A DNA stretch of 64,000 nt from Hufsiella ginkgonis (GCF_009834915.1 NZ_WVHS01000001.1:1302001-1366000), one strand, 5' to 3'; counted from the first letter of the stretch, positions 54,363 to 62,282 are shown. The notes: a model not told the origin generated them from the letters alone. Translations and numbers: made by a program.

Positions 54363-55805
54363 GGTAGTACCCCCGCTTGATTGCGTACCTGACCATTTAA
54401 ACGTCGCCGTAGCGCCCGCCGGGAGTGTATACGTAAACGACTGTGATCCCCATTTCACCTTAAATGTAACGGCCGAGCCCCCGTTGTTCCCTGCCAGCAG
54501 CACTTTCGTTCCGTCCGAATTTTTAAACGCTACGTTCTGGATGCTTCCCGCGATGTTCGAATTAATGCGTACCGCCCCCGGTTTAACGAATTTCGAAAGA
54601 TGGGCGATAATGTAATAGGCCACGTTGCGGGTATAGCTCGTGCTGCTGTTAATGGTAATGGCGCCCAGGCATTGCGTACAGCCTCCCGGGGTGCGCGGAC
54701 CCATACTGGTATTATTGGCCAGGTTCCATTCAAAAACCGCCTTCGCCCAGTTTCGGGAGGCGCCAACCGTAATATTCTGCGTATGCCAGGATAAGTCGCC
54801 TCCAAAACTTCCCGCAGAAGAAGTCCATTGCTCCGTAAAATACACGTTTTTGTTCGTGGCGTTTTTCACGGTAGTCATGGCAGAAATATTTCCCAGGTAA
54901 AGATGGAAAGCGCTGCCGTCTACGTAAGAACTGCCGTTAGCCACCGTGGTGGGATAATTCGTATTGTCGCAATTATGGTCGAACGCGATAATTTTAGTGT
55001 TATAACCCGCCCCCCGTATGCGCGGGCCGAGATGGTTGTTGATGAAATTAAGCTGTTCGCCTGCATCCATCAGCATACTCGGCTCGTTACCGCCATTTTC
55101 CGGCTCGTTCTGCGGGGTGATGCCCCAGATGGTGATGCCCTGGGCCTGCATCGCGTTTAAGTAATCCACGAAATAGGTGGCGTAGTCCCCATAGTTACCC
55201 GCATTCAGCCGGCCACCAACCCAGCCGCCGTTCGTTTTCATCCACCTGGGTGCACTCCAGGGGGTGGCCAGGATCTTGATCCCGGGATTAATGGCCAGCA
55301 CCTTTTTGATCATGGGGATGAGGTAGGTCAGGTCCGGGCCCGCCAGGCTAAACGAGGCGCCGTCGCGGTAAGAGTAGCTGGAATTGCTAAGGTCGGAGGC
55401 GCCGATGCTGATCCGTATGGCGGAGATCCCGATCCCCCCGGCACTGAAAAGCTCGTTCAATAAGGCATCCTGCTGGGCCGCGGCTAACCCGCTGATCACC
55501 TGCGCGCTGCCCTGGGTTAACGTAAAGCCGTACCCGTCGATGTTTTGAAACGACGAGTTTTCGTCTACCGTCACCGTGGTAGCGTTGCTCCCGGCATCGG
55601 CGGCAAAGGTTACGTTTCCCTGCTGCTGCAGCAATTTGCTTTTATCGCCGGTGGTCATCCAGATACTCACCGATTCATTGGCCCGGATAATGGTGCCCGC
55701 AGCATTTTCTCCTGGATGAGGTACGCCTGTTTCCTGCTTACAGGCGTGTGTAAGCGGGAGTAAAAGCATTAGTACCGCGCATTTAATACCGTTCGTTTTT
55801 TTCAT
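53982..55805 (-). CDS. GH30 beta-glucanase lipoprotein (probable beta-1,6-glucanase) with C-terminal beta-trefoil module
   Basis: 607 residues. Lipobox THAC (Cys22). GH30 catalytic barrel about 80-400: FQNIDGYGFTLTQGSAQVI, SIGASDLSNSSYSY, acid/base Glu234 in TPQNEPENGG and nucleophile Glu325 in VYFTEQWTSSAG; then the side beta-sandwich (ITINSSTSYTRNVAYYIIAHLSKFVKPGAVRI) to about 475, then the trefoil module from 482. The SNSSYSY and TPQNEP segments fit subfamily-3-like endo-beta-1,6-glucanases, though glucosylceramidase-type members share them. First gene of the operon with the GH16. Together they suit beta-1,3/1,6-glucans of fungi or oomycetes. Confidence 0.9.
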   Translation of the reverse strand: MKKTNGIKCAVLMLLLPLTHACKQETGVPHPGENAAGTIIRANESVSIWMTTGDKSKLLQQQGNVTFAADAGSNATTVTVDENSSFQNIDGYGFTLTQGSAQVISGLAAAQQDALLNELFSAGGIGISAIRISIGASDLSNSSYSYRDGASFSLAGPDLTYLIPMIKKVLAINPGIKILATPWSAPRWMKTNGGWVGGRLNAGNYGDYATYFVDYLNAMQAQGITIWGITPQNEPENGGNEPSMLMDAGEQLNFINNHLGPRIRGAGYNTKIIAFDHNCDNTNYPTTVANGSSYVDGSAFHLYLGNISAMTTVKNATNKNVYFTEQWTSSAGSFGGDLSWHTQNITVGASRNWAKAVFEWNLANNTSMGPRTPGGCTQCLGAITINSSTSYTRNVAYYIIAHLSKFVKPGAVRINSNIAGSIQNVAFKNSDGTKVLLAGNNGGSAVTFKVKWGSQSFTYTLPAGATATFKWSGTQSSGGTTAPIGQVISLRGINNQFVCGQNGTQAMRCDKAVAGDWERFTVVDAGAGKVALRSMSKYVSSENGAASGMTCTRTTVGDWEKFDWVVNADGKISLRGNNGMYVCSENGTDVMKCNRPSISGWEAFSLN

Positions 55806-55997
55806 ATTATAGTTGGTTAATTGGTTGCAGGAGCAGGCTAATAGGGCAGGTTTAAGGCGAAGCTTAGAGCATACCGTACTACTTATTCATTTGCGGAGAG
55901 CGGAAGGTTTATACCCTGTTTATTTGACGGAAATTGGTCAGAAAAACGGTGTTAATTCCTTGGTTAGTTAGGCCAAAGTTACCGGATTAGAAATCAT

Positions 55998-56032
55998 ATA
56001 ATCAAATTTTTTTGTCATAAATGTTTGATTAT
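55998..56032. promoter_or_regulatory. Inverted repeat ATAATCAAA-N17-TTTGATTAT upstream of the GH30 gene
   Basis: Exact nine-base arms at 55998-56006 and 56024-56032, about 190 bases before the GH30 start on the minus strand. It could be a regulator site for the glucanase operon or a hairpin; no U-tract follows in the minus direction. Confidence 0.4.
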
Positions 56033-56410
56033 CGGTTACTTATGAAATTGTTGAACCGTTTCCATGCCGTTAGGGAAAAGGTGTGAAGTGGCTTGTATTC
56101 ACTTGGAAACGGGGACTTATTTGTTTAACCGGGAGTGCAAAGTGATACGGTTGGTTACCGGGGGGATTAAGGGGGTTGCCGAGGTAAAATACCTGGGAAT
56201 CTGGCGGAATTTGGAAGATATCGATGGTTGCTGATCCGATGAGCTTCACAAGGACTCTGCGCTTATATGTGTTTACGGGCGAAACGTTGGCCCGATGGGT
56301 TTGAATAACGGGGCTTGCCCGGTTGAAAAGCAAGGCTTGTGCTGCTATCTTCCGATAGTCCCGCTGTACGGTCGCGGGAGCTCCCTGCCATCGGGTTTAG
56401 GTAACCTGGA

Positions 56411-56444
56411 GCAGTGCAGGGGAACTTGCGGCAGTTTTGAGGCG
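56411..56444 (+). repeat. 34-base dispersed repeat, copy A
   Basis: Begins GCAGTGCAGG and ends TTTTGAGGCG. Aligned without gaps to 59102-59135, 29 of 34 bases match. Both copies are in non-coding DNA. Copy A is bracketed by the inverted hexamers GGTAAC and GTTACC. Confidence 0.55.
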
Positions 56445-56541
56445 TTACCAATCCGTATCCGCTTTCAACAATAGTAGGGTGTAAGCTTAGTATGTCTTTT
56501 CTTTTTTTTAATTTTTTTTAAACAACCGCCGCGGCAATCCG

Positions 56542-56549
56542 TATCTTTG
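56542..56549 (+). promoter_or_regulatory. -7 promoter element TATCTTTG of the abi leader RNA
   Basis: Exact TAnnTTTG. Expected transcript start about 56555, just before the first hairpin arm. A clear -33 element was not identified; the upstream stretch is T/A-rich. Confidence 0.6.
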
Positions 56550-56554
56550 TACTA

Positions 56555-56610
56555 ACAGTACTCGCCACGCTACCCGTAAGATCAGCGTCCCAGGGCGAGT
56601 CTTTTTTTTT
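56555..56610 (+). ncRNA. Compact structured leader RNA with intrinsic terminator, candidate partner of the Abi protein
   Basis: Outer stem ACTCGCC (56560-56566) with GGCGAGT (56594-56600); inner stem ACGCT (56567-56571) with AGCGT (56584-56588) stacked directly on it; a 12-base loop ACCCGTAAGATC; a CCCAG bulge on the 3' side; then C and nine T residues (56602-56610). With the -7 element at 56542 this gives a self-contained RNA of about 55 nt ending 43 bases before the abi ATG. HEPN proteins of the AbiF type have been reported to pair with small RNAs that hold them in check; whether this RNA does so is inference. A simple attenuator is the alternative. Confidence 0.55.
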
Positions 56611-56622
56611 AAAGATATTTTG

Positions 56623-56646
56623 AAGCCCTTTTCGTGAGGGCTTTTT
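56623..56646 (+). terminator. Second hairpin with T-tract in the abi leader
   Basis: AAGCCCT (56623-56629) pairs with AGGGCTT (56637-56643) around TTTCGTG, with T residues to 56646. It ends eight bases before the ATG at 56654, so read-through transcripts would pass two terminator-like hairpins before reaching the gene. It could also cover the translation start region. Confidence 0.65.
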
Positions 56647-56653
56647 GTTTATT

Positions 56654-57559
56654 ATGTACTCGAAAAACGCGACTAGTATTAACGAGCAAATTGATCAGCT
56701 CATTGCCAGGGGACTTGAGATCCCTGATCGAGCCGTTGCGGCACACTACTTGGCCAACATTAGTTATTACAGGTTGGCGGGATATTGGTGGCCTATGCAA
56801 GCTGATAAAGTTTCACATACGTTTAAGCCCAGCAGCCAGTTCGATGCGGTAATTGCTTTATACAATTTTGATCGCGATCTGCGCCTGCTTGTATTTGACG
56901 TGATTGAACGCATTGAGATTGCGCTTCGTACACGCCTTATTTATCACCTGTCGCATGAGTGCTCGCCGTGGTGGTTTCAGGATACTTCCTTATTTATCAA
57001 TGTGCGCGAGCTAACCAAAACGCTCGCCAGCCTCGAAGAAGAATTAGAACGATCTAAAGATGTGTTTATTAAGGAGCACCTGAAGAAGCATAAGGACGAC
57101 ATGCGTTTTCCACCGGCGTGGAAGTCGCTCGAAATCACCAGTTTTGGCAGCCTGTCTAAGCTTTATGGAAATCTAAAGCACACCATTAAGTCGAAGGACC
57201 TTATTGCCCAGGAATTTCAAACCGCAAACCACACCTACCTGCCGAGTTGGCTCCAGGCGATTGCGCAAATCCGGAACATCTGCGCCCATCATGGCCGGTT
57301 GTGGAATAAGAACCTCCCGGGAACACCAAAGTTGATGAGCAAACCGCCTAAGCCGTGGATAGCCGATGTACCAACCGAACACGAGTTTAAGAACCTGTAT
57401 ATTCATCTTTGTTGTATGCGTTACCTGCTTAATGTGGTTAATCCGGGTAATAGCTTCTCGATTAGTTTACAGTCGCTTTTTACGAAATACCCAACGGTTG
57501 ATGAGATGGCGCTCGGCATGAAATCCGGCTGGCGTAATGAGGATTTATGGCGTGTGTGA
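56654..57559 (+). CDS. Abi_2 family (AbiD/AbiF-type) HEPN abortive-infection protein
   Basis: 301 residues from the ATG at 56654; an in-frame TTG at 56645 is a less likely start. Abi_2 features: NISYYRLAGYWWPMQ near residue 35-49, LYNFDRDLRLLVFDVIERIEIALRTRLIYHLS near 72-103, and the HEPN RNase motif R-x4-H in QIRNICAHHGRLWN near 211-224. Such proteins are RNA-cleaving toxins in phage defence; AbiF-like ones are considered relatives of the Cas13 ancestor. A single R-x4-H motif implies that a dimer builds the active site. Expression lies under the RNA and hairpins just upstream. No separate protein antitoxin is adjacent. Confidence 0.85.
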   Translation: MYSKNATSINEQIDQLIARGLEIPDRAVAAHYLANISYYRLAGYWWPMQADKVSHTFKPSSQFDAVIALYNFDRDLRLLVFDVIERIEIALRTRLIYHLSHECSPWWFQDTSLFINVRELTKTLASLEEELERSKDVFIKEHLKKHKDDMRFPPAWKSLEITSFGSLSKLYGNLKHTIKSKDLIAQEFQTANHTYLPSWLQAIAQIRNICAHHGRLWNKNLPGTPKLMSKPPKPWIADVPTEHEFKNLYIHLCCMRYLLNVVNPGNSFSISLQSLFTKYPTVDEMALGMKSGWRNEDLWRV

Positions 57560-57867
57560 TTATAGTCCGCTTCTACCTGAGCAAATAGGTGCCTAATCTC
57601 TGCCAGGTCGTTAGTAATGCTGAAACATTTCAGCCGAAAGGGTGAAACCTAGCCATTACACATCACTAACCCCCCACTCAAAAACTCAAACCCATTATTC
57701 CCAGCAATCGTAATCAACGGTTTCAACCGATCCCTAAACCCAGCTTTCGTAAACCTCCTGAAACCTCATCCGTACCTCGATGTTCGAAAATAGTGTGAGG
57801 TAATTATCTAGAAACGGGCTGTTATATGCTGCGCAGAAGCCGGGAACGGCGCCGGAGTAAACCGTGA
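57560..57867. other. Intergenic region between abi and the convergent membrane-protein gene
   Basis: 308 bases without a gene. The minus strand has a short open stretch (FTKAGFRDRLKPLITIAGNN..., 57661-57756) that reads like the end of a degraded gene but has no start and no recognised family. No strong terminator was found. Confidence 0.4.
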
Positions 57868-58437
57868 TTAAAACAAGGTGCTAATATCTTTAATAAGCGT
57901 TGCCAATAAACATATTGCCCCGATATATAGCGACAAACGCACGAGCCTTTTCATGGGGAGCAAAAATTCCTTCCGATATTGTACCTGCTGCCATTCATCG
58001 TCATTGTTCCTGATGTTTACCGAAACGTACCTGTTATTGATAAAAAAGAAGTTTAACAGGCCATGAGCCGTAGCAAAAAGAATAGCCTTTCCAATAGTAT
58101 GATCACCCGGGATAAATACCCTTGCCTCACCTTTACCCGTTAGGGTGGCAACTGTGAACGCTATGCAATACACAAGATAAGCTGCAAGAGTAACCAGTGG
58201 AAGTATTGCGTTGATATTGAACAGCAGCGATTTGTTTTTTATTGCCTTATTAAATTGCAGGGCCACATAAGTATGCACCAAAATAACAACTACTAAATTG
58301 ATAACCACCGACAAATTGAAAACAGCCAGGCAATCATGATATGTCAACCCGGGGAACCCATAACCCAGCAATATGAGTCCCGCTACTCCAGGCGCGAACA
58401 GGAGATTGGTCCTCCATCCTTTTAACACCAGCCACAT
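57868..58437 (-). CDS. Hypothetical integral membrane protein
   Basis: 189 residues. About five membrane helices: LLFAPGVAGLILLGYGF, VFNLSVVINLVVVILVHTYV, ILPLVTLAAYLVYCIAFTVA, KAILFATAHGLLNFFFI and LYIGAICLLATLI. No known motif. It follows a lipoprotein-like gene by nine bases on the same strand, so the two form a small operon. Both are unlike the housekeeping genes to the left in content and lie between defence-type genes. Confidence 0.6.
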   Translation of the reverse strand: MWLVLKGWRTNLLFAPGVAGLILLGYGFPGLTYHDCLAVFNLSVVINLVVVILVHTYVALQFNKAIKNKSLLFNINAILPLVTLAAYLVYCIAFTVATLTGKGEARVFIPGDHTIGKAILFATAHGLLNFFFINNRYVSVNIRNNDDEWQQVQYRKEFLLPMKRLVRLSLYIGAICLLATLIKDISTLF

Positions 58438-58446
58438 AATATTTGA

Positions 58447-59058
58447 TTATTCATTTGCTTCGTCAGACCGCTCCTGTGTACCAAACTTGATGCCCGACCC
58501 GCGGAAAAACGTTTTCAGCAACCCAAATTTTTGCTCGCATGTTTCTCCTTCCTGTATCCGGCGTGAACTAACCTTGCGGCGTTGGCACTCGAAGCACAAC
58601 TCGATGTATTCCAACACACGCCCCTTCGCATTCATAAAAAGAATACCATTACGCGGATTGTAGCAGCTGGCACCGGCGTCGCCCATCGAAACTCGGAGAC
58701 CACTCACCGGCGTGCGCCCGTAATTGAAATAGATATCGGTAAGCGCATCCACTTGAGTGTCGGTTAGCCTGGTGATTTCCTTCACCTGGGCACGGTTAAG
58801 CTTGCCTTTTTTAACAGGTATAGAAATTCCAAGATCTGCTGCCGGATCGTGGAACGAGATGATCCAGATTTCTGCGGCTTTGTTATACGGATAAAAGGAG
58901 CGTCGTTGGGCGGCTGTATAATTTTCCTTGTGGAGGCATTGGTAATTGAGTTCGGATAACTGACCATCTTCTGCGGTGAATGGCTGTAGCGCAGTGTATT
59001 TCGGGGAGCAGCTAAAAAGAAATAGCGCGGTAGCGAAGTACCAAGACGAGCGAAGCAT
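58447..59058 (-). CDS. Hypothetical lipoprotein
   Basis: 203 residues. Short N-terminal hydrophobic segment with lipobox-like LFSCS (Cys17). The mature part has two charged halves: ITRLTDTQVDALTDIYFNYGR near 105-125 and SCYNPRNGILFMNAKGRVLEYIELCFECQRRKVSSRRI near 140-177 with three cysteines. The FECQRR...SSRRI end is reminiscent of a recurring Bacteroidota periplasmic type, with no function known. Upstream gene of a pair with the membrane protein 57868-58437. Confidence 0.6.
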   Translation of the reverse strand: MLRSSWYFATALFLFSCSPKYTALQPFTAEDGQLSELNYQCLHKENYTAAQRRSFYPYNKAAEIWIISFHDPAADLGISIPVKKGKLNRAQVKEITRLTDTQVDALTDIYFNYGRTPVSGLRVSMGDAGASCYNPRNGILFMNAKGRVLEYIELCFECQRRKVSSRRIQEGETCEQKFGLLKTFFRGSGIKFGTQERSDEANE

Positions 59059-59101
59059 GGTACAAGATATGAATTAGAGGGTGGATATGAAAACGGTATT
59101 G

Positions 59102-59135
59102 GCAGTGGAGGAGAACTTCCGACAGTTTTGGGGCG
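59102..59135 (+). repeat. 34-base dispersed repeat, copy B
   Basis: Begins GCAGTGGAGG and ends TTTTGGGGCG; 29 of 34 bases match copy A at 56411-56444. It lies between the lipoprotein gene start and the vsr start. The two copies bracket the abi gene and the lipoprotein/membrane pair, about 2.7 kb apart in direct orientation. Confidence 0.55.
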
Positions 59136-59196
59136 GGAGCAGTATCATGCACCTGCTCCATAGAAACTCTTCCGCCAAATCTCCGTTAATTTGTAC

Positions 59197-59562
59197 ATGG
59201 CCGATGTGCATTCTAAAGAAACCCGTTCCTACAACATGTCGCGCATCCGCGGCAAGGATACCAAGCCCGAACTGCTCGTGCGCCGCTTCCTGCATAGCCA
59301 TGGGTTCCGTTACCGCCTGCATGTAAAAGATTTACCCGGGAAACCCGATATCGTACTGCCGAAATACAAAACGGTGATTTTTATTCATGGGTGCTTTTGG
59401 CATGGGCACGAAGGATGTAAGTATTATGTGGTGCCGAAAACGAGGACGGAATGGTGGTTGGAGAAGATTGGGAGGAATGTGGAGAAGGATTGGGATTCGG
59501 AAGAAAAGTTGTCAGAAATGGGCTGGAAGATCATCAATATCTCAAAACAGCAATTGTGTTAA
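59197..59562 (+). CDS. vsr: Vsr family very-short-patch repair endonuclease, C-terminally shortened
   Basis: 121 residues from the ATG at 59197. Clear Vsr start SYNMSRIRGKDTKPELLVRRFLHSHGFRYRLH, catalytic Asp in LPGKPDIVLP, and the zinc/active-site cluster FIHGCFWHGHEGCKYY. Family members usually run 130-150 residues with a final GWxVxxxWEC segment whose Cys is a zinc ligand; here the chain stops after GWKIINISKQQLC, which lacks it unless the terminal Cys substitutes. Vsr repairs T:G mismatches left by cytosine methylation, but no cytosine methyltransferase gene is in the window. It may be a decaying remnant. Confidence 0.85.
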   Translation: MADVHSKETRSYNMSRIRGKDTKPELLVRRFLHSHGFRYRLHVKDLPGKPDIVLPKYKTVIFIHGCFWHGHEGCKYYVVPKTRTEWWLEKIGRNVEKDWDSEEKLSEMGWKIINISKQQLC

Positions 59563-60521
59563 TTAACGGATCTTCCTCCCGCGGCTGCTCCACCCCCTCG
59601 GAAAGAGGACAGGATCCCGGTTCACCAATTAGTTCATTTATTAAATCAAGACCATCATGAAACATTAACAGAACCCGATACTACCCTTAACAAACTCACT
59701 CCAAAGCCCTATTCGGCCGATCGTTACAAGGATGACGATCCTATGGATCTTCCGGCTTCACCACGCCGTTAGCGTCACCATTTCGGCCTTGGCCCGGGCA
59801 CTGCCCGTCTCCGTTGAGGTGGAAACGGATCTTGCAGCAATGCTGGAATCTGCCACCCATTTCGCACCAAATTGGAGTTGCCCTCAAGAGGAATATTGTC
59901 GAGGAAAAGCGGTTGTTCGCGGTGTTAATGGATGCGGCAGATATTACCTGCTGCCACAACTGGGGGAAATTTACCGAGGAGGAAATTCTATCCCACAGGG
60001 TTGCACAGCGACCCTATTGGATAACGTAGAAAAAACGTACCGTTCCGTAAAAAGCGTACGTTGAAGGTGATTGAATAACGGGATGTGCGCGCAGGTTTTG
60101 GCGATCCGTTTGCATGCTGCCTATACATTCTTACGCAAACAACACATTTACTATTCCCAAATATTGGCTTTCTGACTGGTCCGTGCGCTTGATAGGACAT
60201 CACGCACCTTACTGAAAGCATACATAACTAAAGGTTACCGCAGAACAAATAAGGTTATTGCAGGTTTGGGTTGCTTTTTCGTGTACGCGTAGAAAAAGCG
60301 TACAAGACTAATAAGAAACGGAATTAAAGTAGTACACGATGCGTCTCCTATCGGCCTGTTGATAGAGTCTGCCGGCGCTGAACCCGGCGTTGCCCACCAG
60401 TATATTGAAAACGGATTTCTTTTAAACCGATTTCGGTTGAAGTCATATTGTCTTCCTAATCTATGAAATCAACGGAAGGCAATATGGTGATAATCGGGGT
60501 TGAGCCTCCTCACGAATTCGC
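59563..60521. other. Gene-poor, apparently decayed 960-base region
   Basis: No frame with recognisable motifs. It holds a repeated GTAGAAAAARCGTAC motif at 60026-60040 and 60289-60303 with a shorter relative (GTAAAAAGCGTAC) at 60047-60059, and a 21-base-spaced pair AGGTTACCGCAG (60232-60243) and AGGTTATTGCAG (60252-60263). One plus-strand stretch near 60320-60410 reads as protein without a start (VVHDASPIGLLIESAG). The region looks like remains of genes left by insertion or deletion. Confidence 0.5.
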
Positions 60522-62282
60522 TTATCTCGCATCACCCACATTTCCCGCCCTGGAAAAAAGGGCCCCGCCCGACACCATATAGCTAAGGCCAATTGCAGGA
60601 AACAGCCATGGAATTGGACCGATACCAAACAATTCCAGTAAAAAAAAGCTGATCGCCAGCCCGCCATGAATAAAGCTATAAGATTTGAGTTTTTTAGCCT
60701 GCGATATACGTAACTCACTATAATATGGGTTATTGCTGCCGAAAGCAGGTAGGTAACGGCTAACGAGCATCCAAACGGGTGCCAATACACCAATATTAAT
60801 CAACGGGATAACCGAAAGATTCAGCAGTAATGATATCTTCTTGCGGAAAGCTTCGGATTGCTGCTTTGGCAATTCGTCTACCTCTGTGATTATTGTGCTT
60901 AATGAACCGAGGGCAACTTCCAATTCCTCCAGTTTCTTGCTCAGCTTATCGCGCTTCAGGTAGAATTGCATAGCGATATCAGAAGATACGGTTTCTTTCG
61001 CCGTCAGGATCAACAGTTCGGTGGCTTCGATATGGCGTATAAATGCAGTAAGCGGAACGCCAATGTGCAGTGAAGAGCGAATCTCCCGCTCAACATCATT
61101 GAGGAAAGGTTGTTGTTTGTTAAGGAATCTCTCCTGATCATATTCGTCGAAAACGCCCAGGGCGAAATAAAGGTCGCGGCCTATTGGGTCGAGTAGTTTC
61201 TCTTTGTTTTCGGTCATTTTTGTGAGTTCGCCTGCATTGAACCTGATGGCGTTGAGGATTTGTTCGAACACGGGTTCAAGCAGCAGAATAAACGCTTTTA
61301 ATTGAGAAATATCCTCCCCGATCTCCGTCATGCGCACGCTCATATTATTACGTATATTATCTATTTCAATGGGGTCAATTAAATGCCGGTACTCGTAGTT
61401 AAACTCCGTTGACCGGGTCAAAAAGCGATCTGCTTCCGGCTGGTATTCAACGCAAGTGTTGTGCGGGAGACCGTTAAGGCACTGCCGGATAGCTGCGAGC
61501 AGCACTTCATTTAACTTATAGCAGGAATGGATCAATCCGGCTGTTTGGATCAAGCCCTGCCGAAGCGGGGCCGGATAGCGGGAGAAAATCATTTCCGTTT
61601 CGTCGTTCAGCTTTTTAAAAATCTCTGTTGCAGCGCGTTGGCTTTCAGTCCCCCATACACGATCATATAAAAACACATATACTTTCTTAGTGAGAAACCC
61701 AAGCATGAAGCCTGAGAAGGGGTTGTTTTTGTTATGGATATGGTCATAAGCCAGCTGTTGCAGCTTGCCCAGCACGGAGAGGATATCCTGGTCGAGCGCG
61801 GGCGTAAGGTCCTGCTCTTTTTGCTGAACCTGTTCTTCAAGCTCTGCCCGTTTTTCGTTAAGCCGGGAAACGGCGTCTTCGTAGCGTTCGCGGGCACGAT
61901 TGGTTTGATCAACGAGGCGGTTATGGAAATCGACCTGGTTATTGTATTTAGTTACTTTCTGATTGTAGCTATCTCTTTCCTCAGCGGTCATATTTCCCCA
62001 GCTTGGGGGCGCACTTCCGGGACGTTCACGCCGTTCTTGCGACGAGAGTGACTCGAAATCGCTTTCTGTTTGCCAGACCCGCTCTTTGAACGATAGAAGG
62101 GTTTGCTCACAACGGTCACGGAATTCGGCGATTCGCTGGAGCGCGCGCTCATACGCCTGGCCGTTGATCATTGCCGCGAGCTCGTGATTACTATAAGATT
62201 TACTGAGGTCGTTTGGACGCATGAACAGATCTACGTCCATAAAAGGAGAGACCTGTGAGTGAATACGGGGAAGATTTTGCAT
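60522..62282 (-). CDS. Large coiled-coil protein with C-terminal membrane segments
   Basis: 586 residues, not recognised. Long coiled coil in residues about 40-165 (RALQRIAEFRDRCEQTLLSF; RARERYEDAVSRLNEKRAELEE), a helical middle with short hydrophobic patches (GFMLGFLTKKVYVFLYDRVWG near 190-210; second coiled coil near 440-470), then a C-terminal block of about three membrane helices (LLLNLSVIPLINIGVLAPVWMLV, FIHGGLAISFFLLELF, PWLFPAIGLSYMVSGGALF). Starts 35 bases after the DUF4407 gene on the same strand. Orientation and layout suggest a membrane-attached scaffold with most mass in the cytosol. Confidence 0.65.
   Translation of the reverse strand: MQNLPRIHSQVSPFMDVDLFMRPNDLSKSYSNHELAAMINGQAYERALQRIAEFRDRCEQTLLSFKERVWQTESDFESLSSQERRERPGSAPPSWGNMTAEERDSYNQKVTKYNNQVDFHNRLVDQTNRARERYEDAVSRLNEKRAELEEQVQQKEQDLTPALDQDILSVLGKLQQLAYDHIHNKNNPFSGFMLGFLTKKVYVFLYDRVWGTESQRAATEIFKKLNDETEMIFSRYPAPLRQGLIQTAGLIHSCYKLNEVLLAAIRQCLNGLPHNTCVEYQPEADRFLTRSTEFNYEYRHLIDPIEIDNIRNNMSVRMTEIGEDISQLKAFILLLEPVFEQILNAIRFNAGELTKMTENKEKLLDPIGRDLYFALGVFDEYDQERFLNKQQPFLNDVEREIRSSLHIGVPLTAFIRHIEATELLILTAKETVSSDIAMQFYLKRDKLSKKLEELEVALGSLSTIITEVDELPKQQSEAFRKKISLLLNLSVIPLINIGVLAPVWMLVSRYLPAFGSNNPYYSELRISQAKKLKSYSFIHGGLAISFFLLELFGIGPIPWLFPAIGLSYMVSGGALFSRAGNVGDAR

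Larger units (their letters stand above)
55806..56541. other. Gene-poor region between the glucanase operon and the abi locus
   Basis: No coding frame with motifs was found in about 740 bases. It should hold the minus-strand promoter of the GH30 gene. Visible structure: an inverted repeat at 55998-56032, a 34-base repeat at 56411-56444 shared with 59102-59135 and flanked by GGTAAC/GTTACC (56400-56405, 56444-56449), and long T-runs at 56497-56520. Confidence 0.6.

Noticed and set aside
57661-57756. Minus-strand fragment RFTKAGFRDRLKPLITIAGNN
   Set aside because: About 35 codons with stops around and no family match; possibly a remnant but unsupported.
60306-60425. Plus-strand fragment reading GIKVVHDASPIGLLIESAGAEP
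   Set aside because: Slight resemblance to a fructose-bisphosphatase or phosphatase end segment, but no start and no flanking similarity; the opposite strand reads a Rossmann-like NILVGNAGFSAG just as well. Too short to call.
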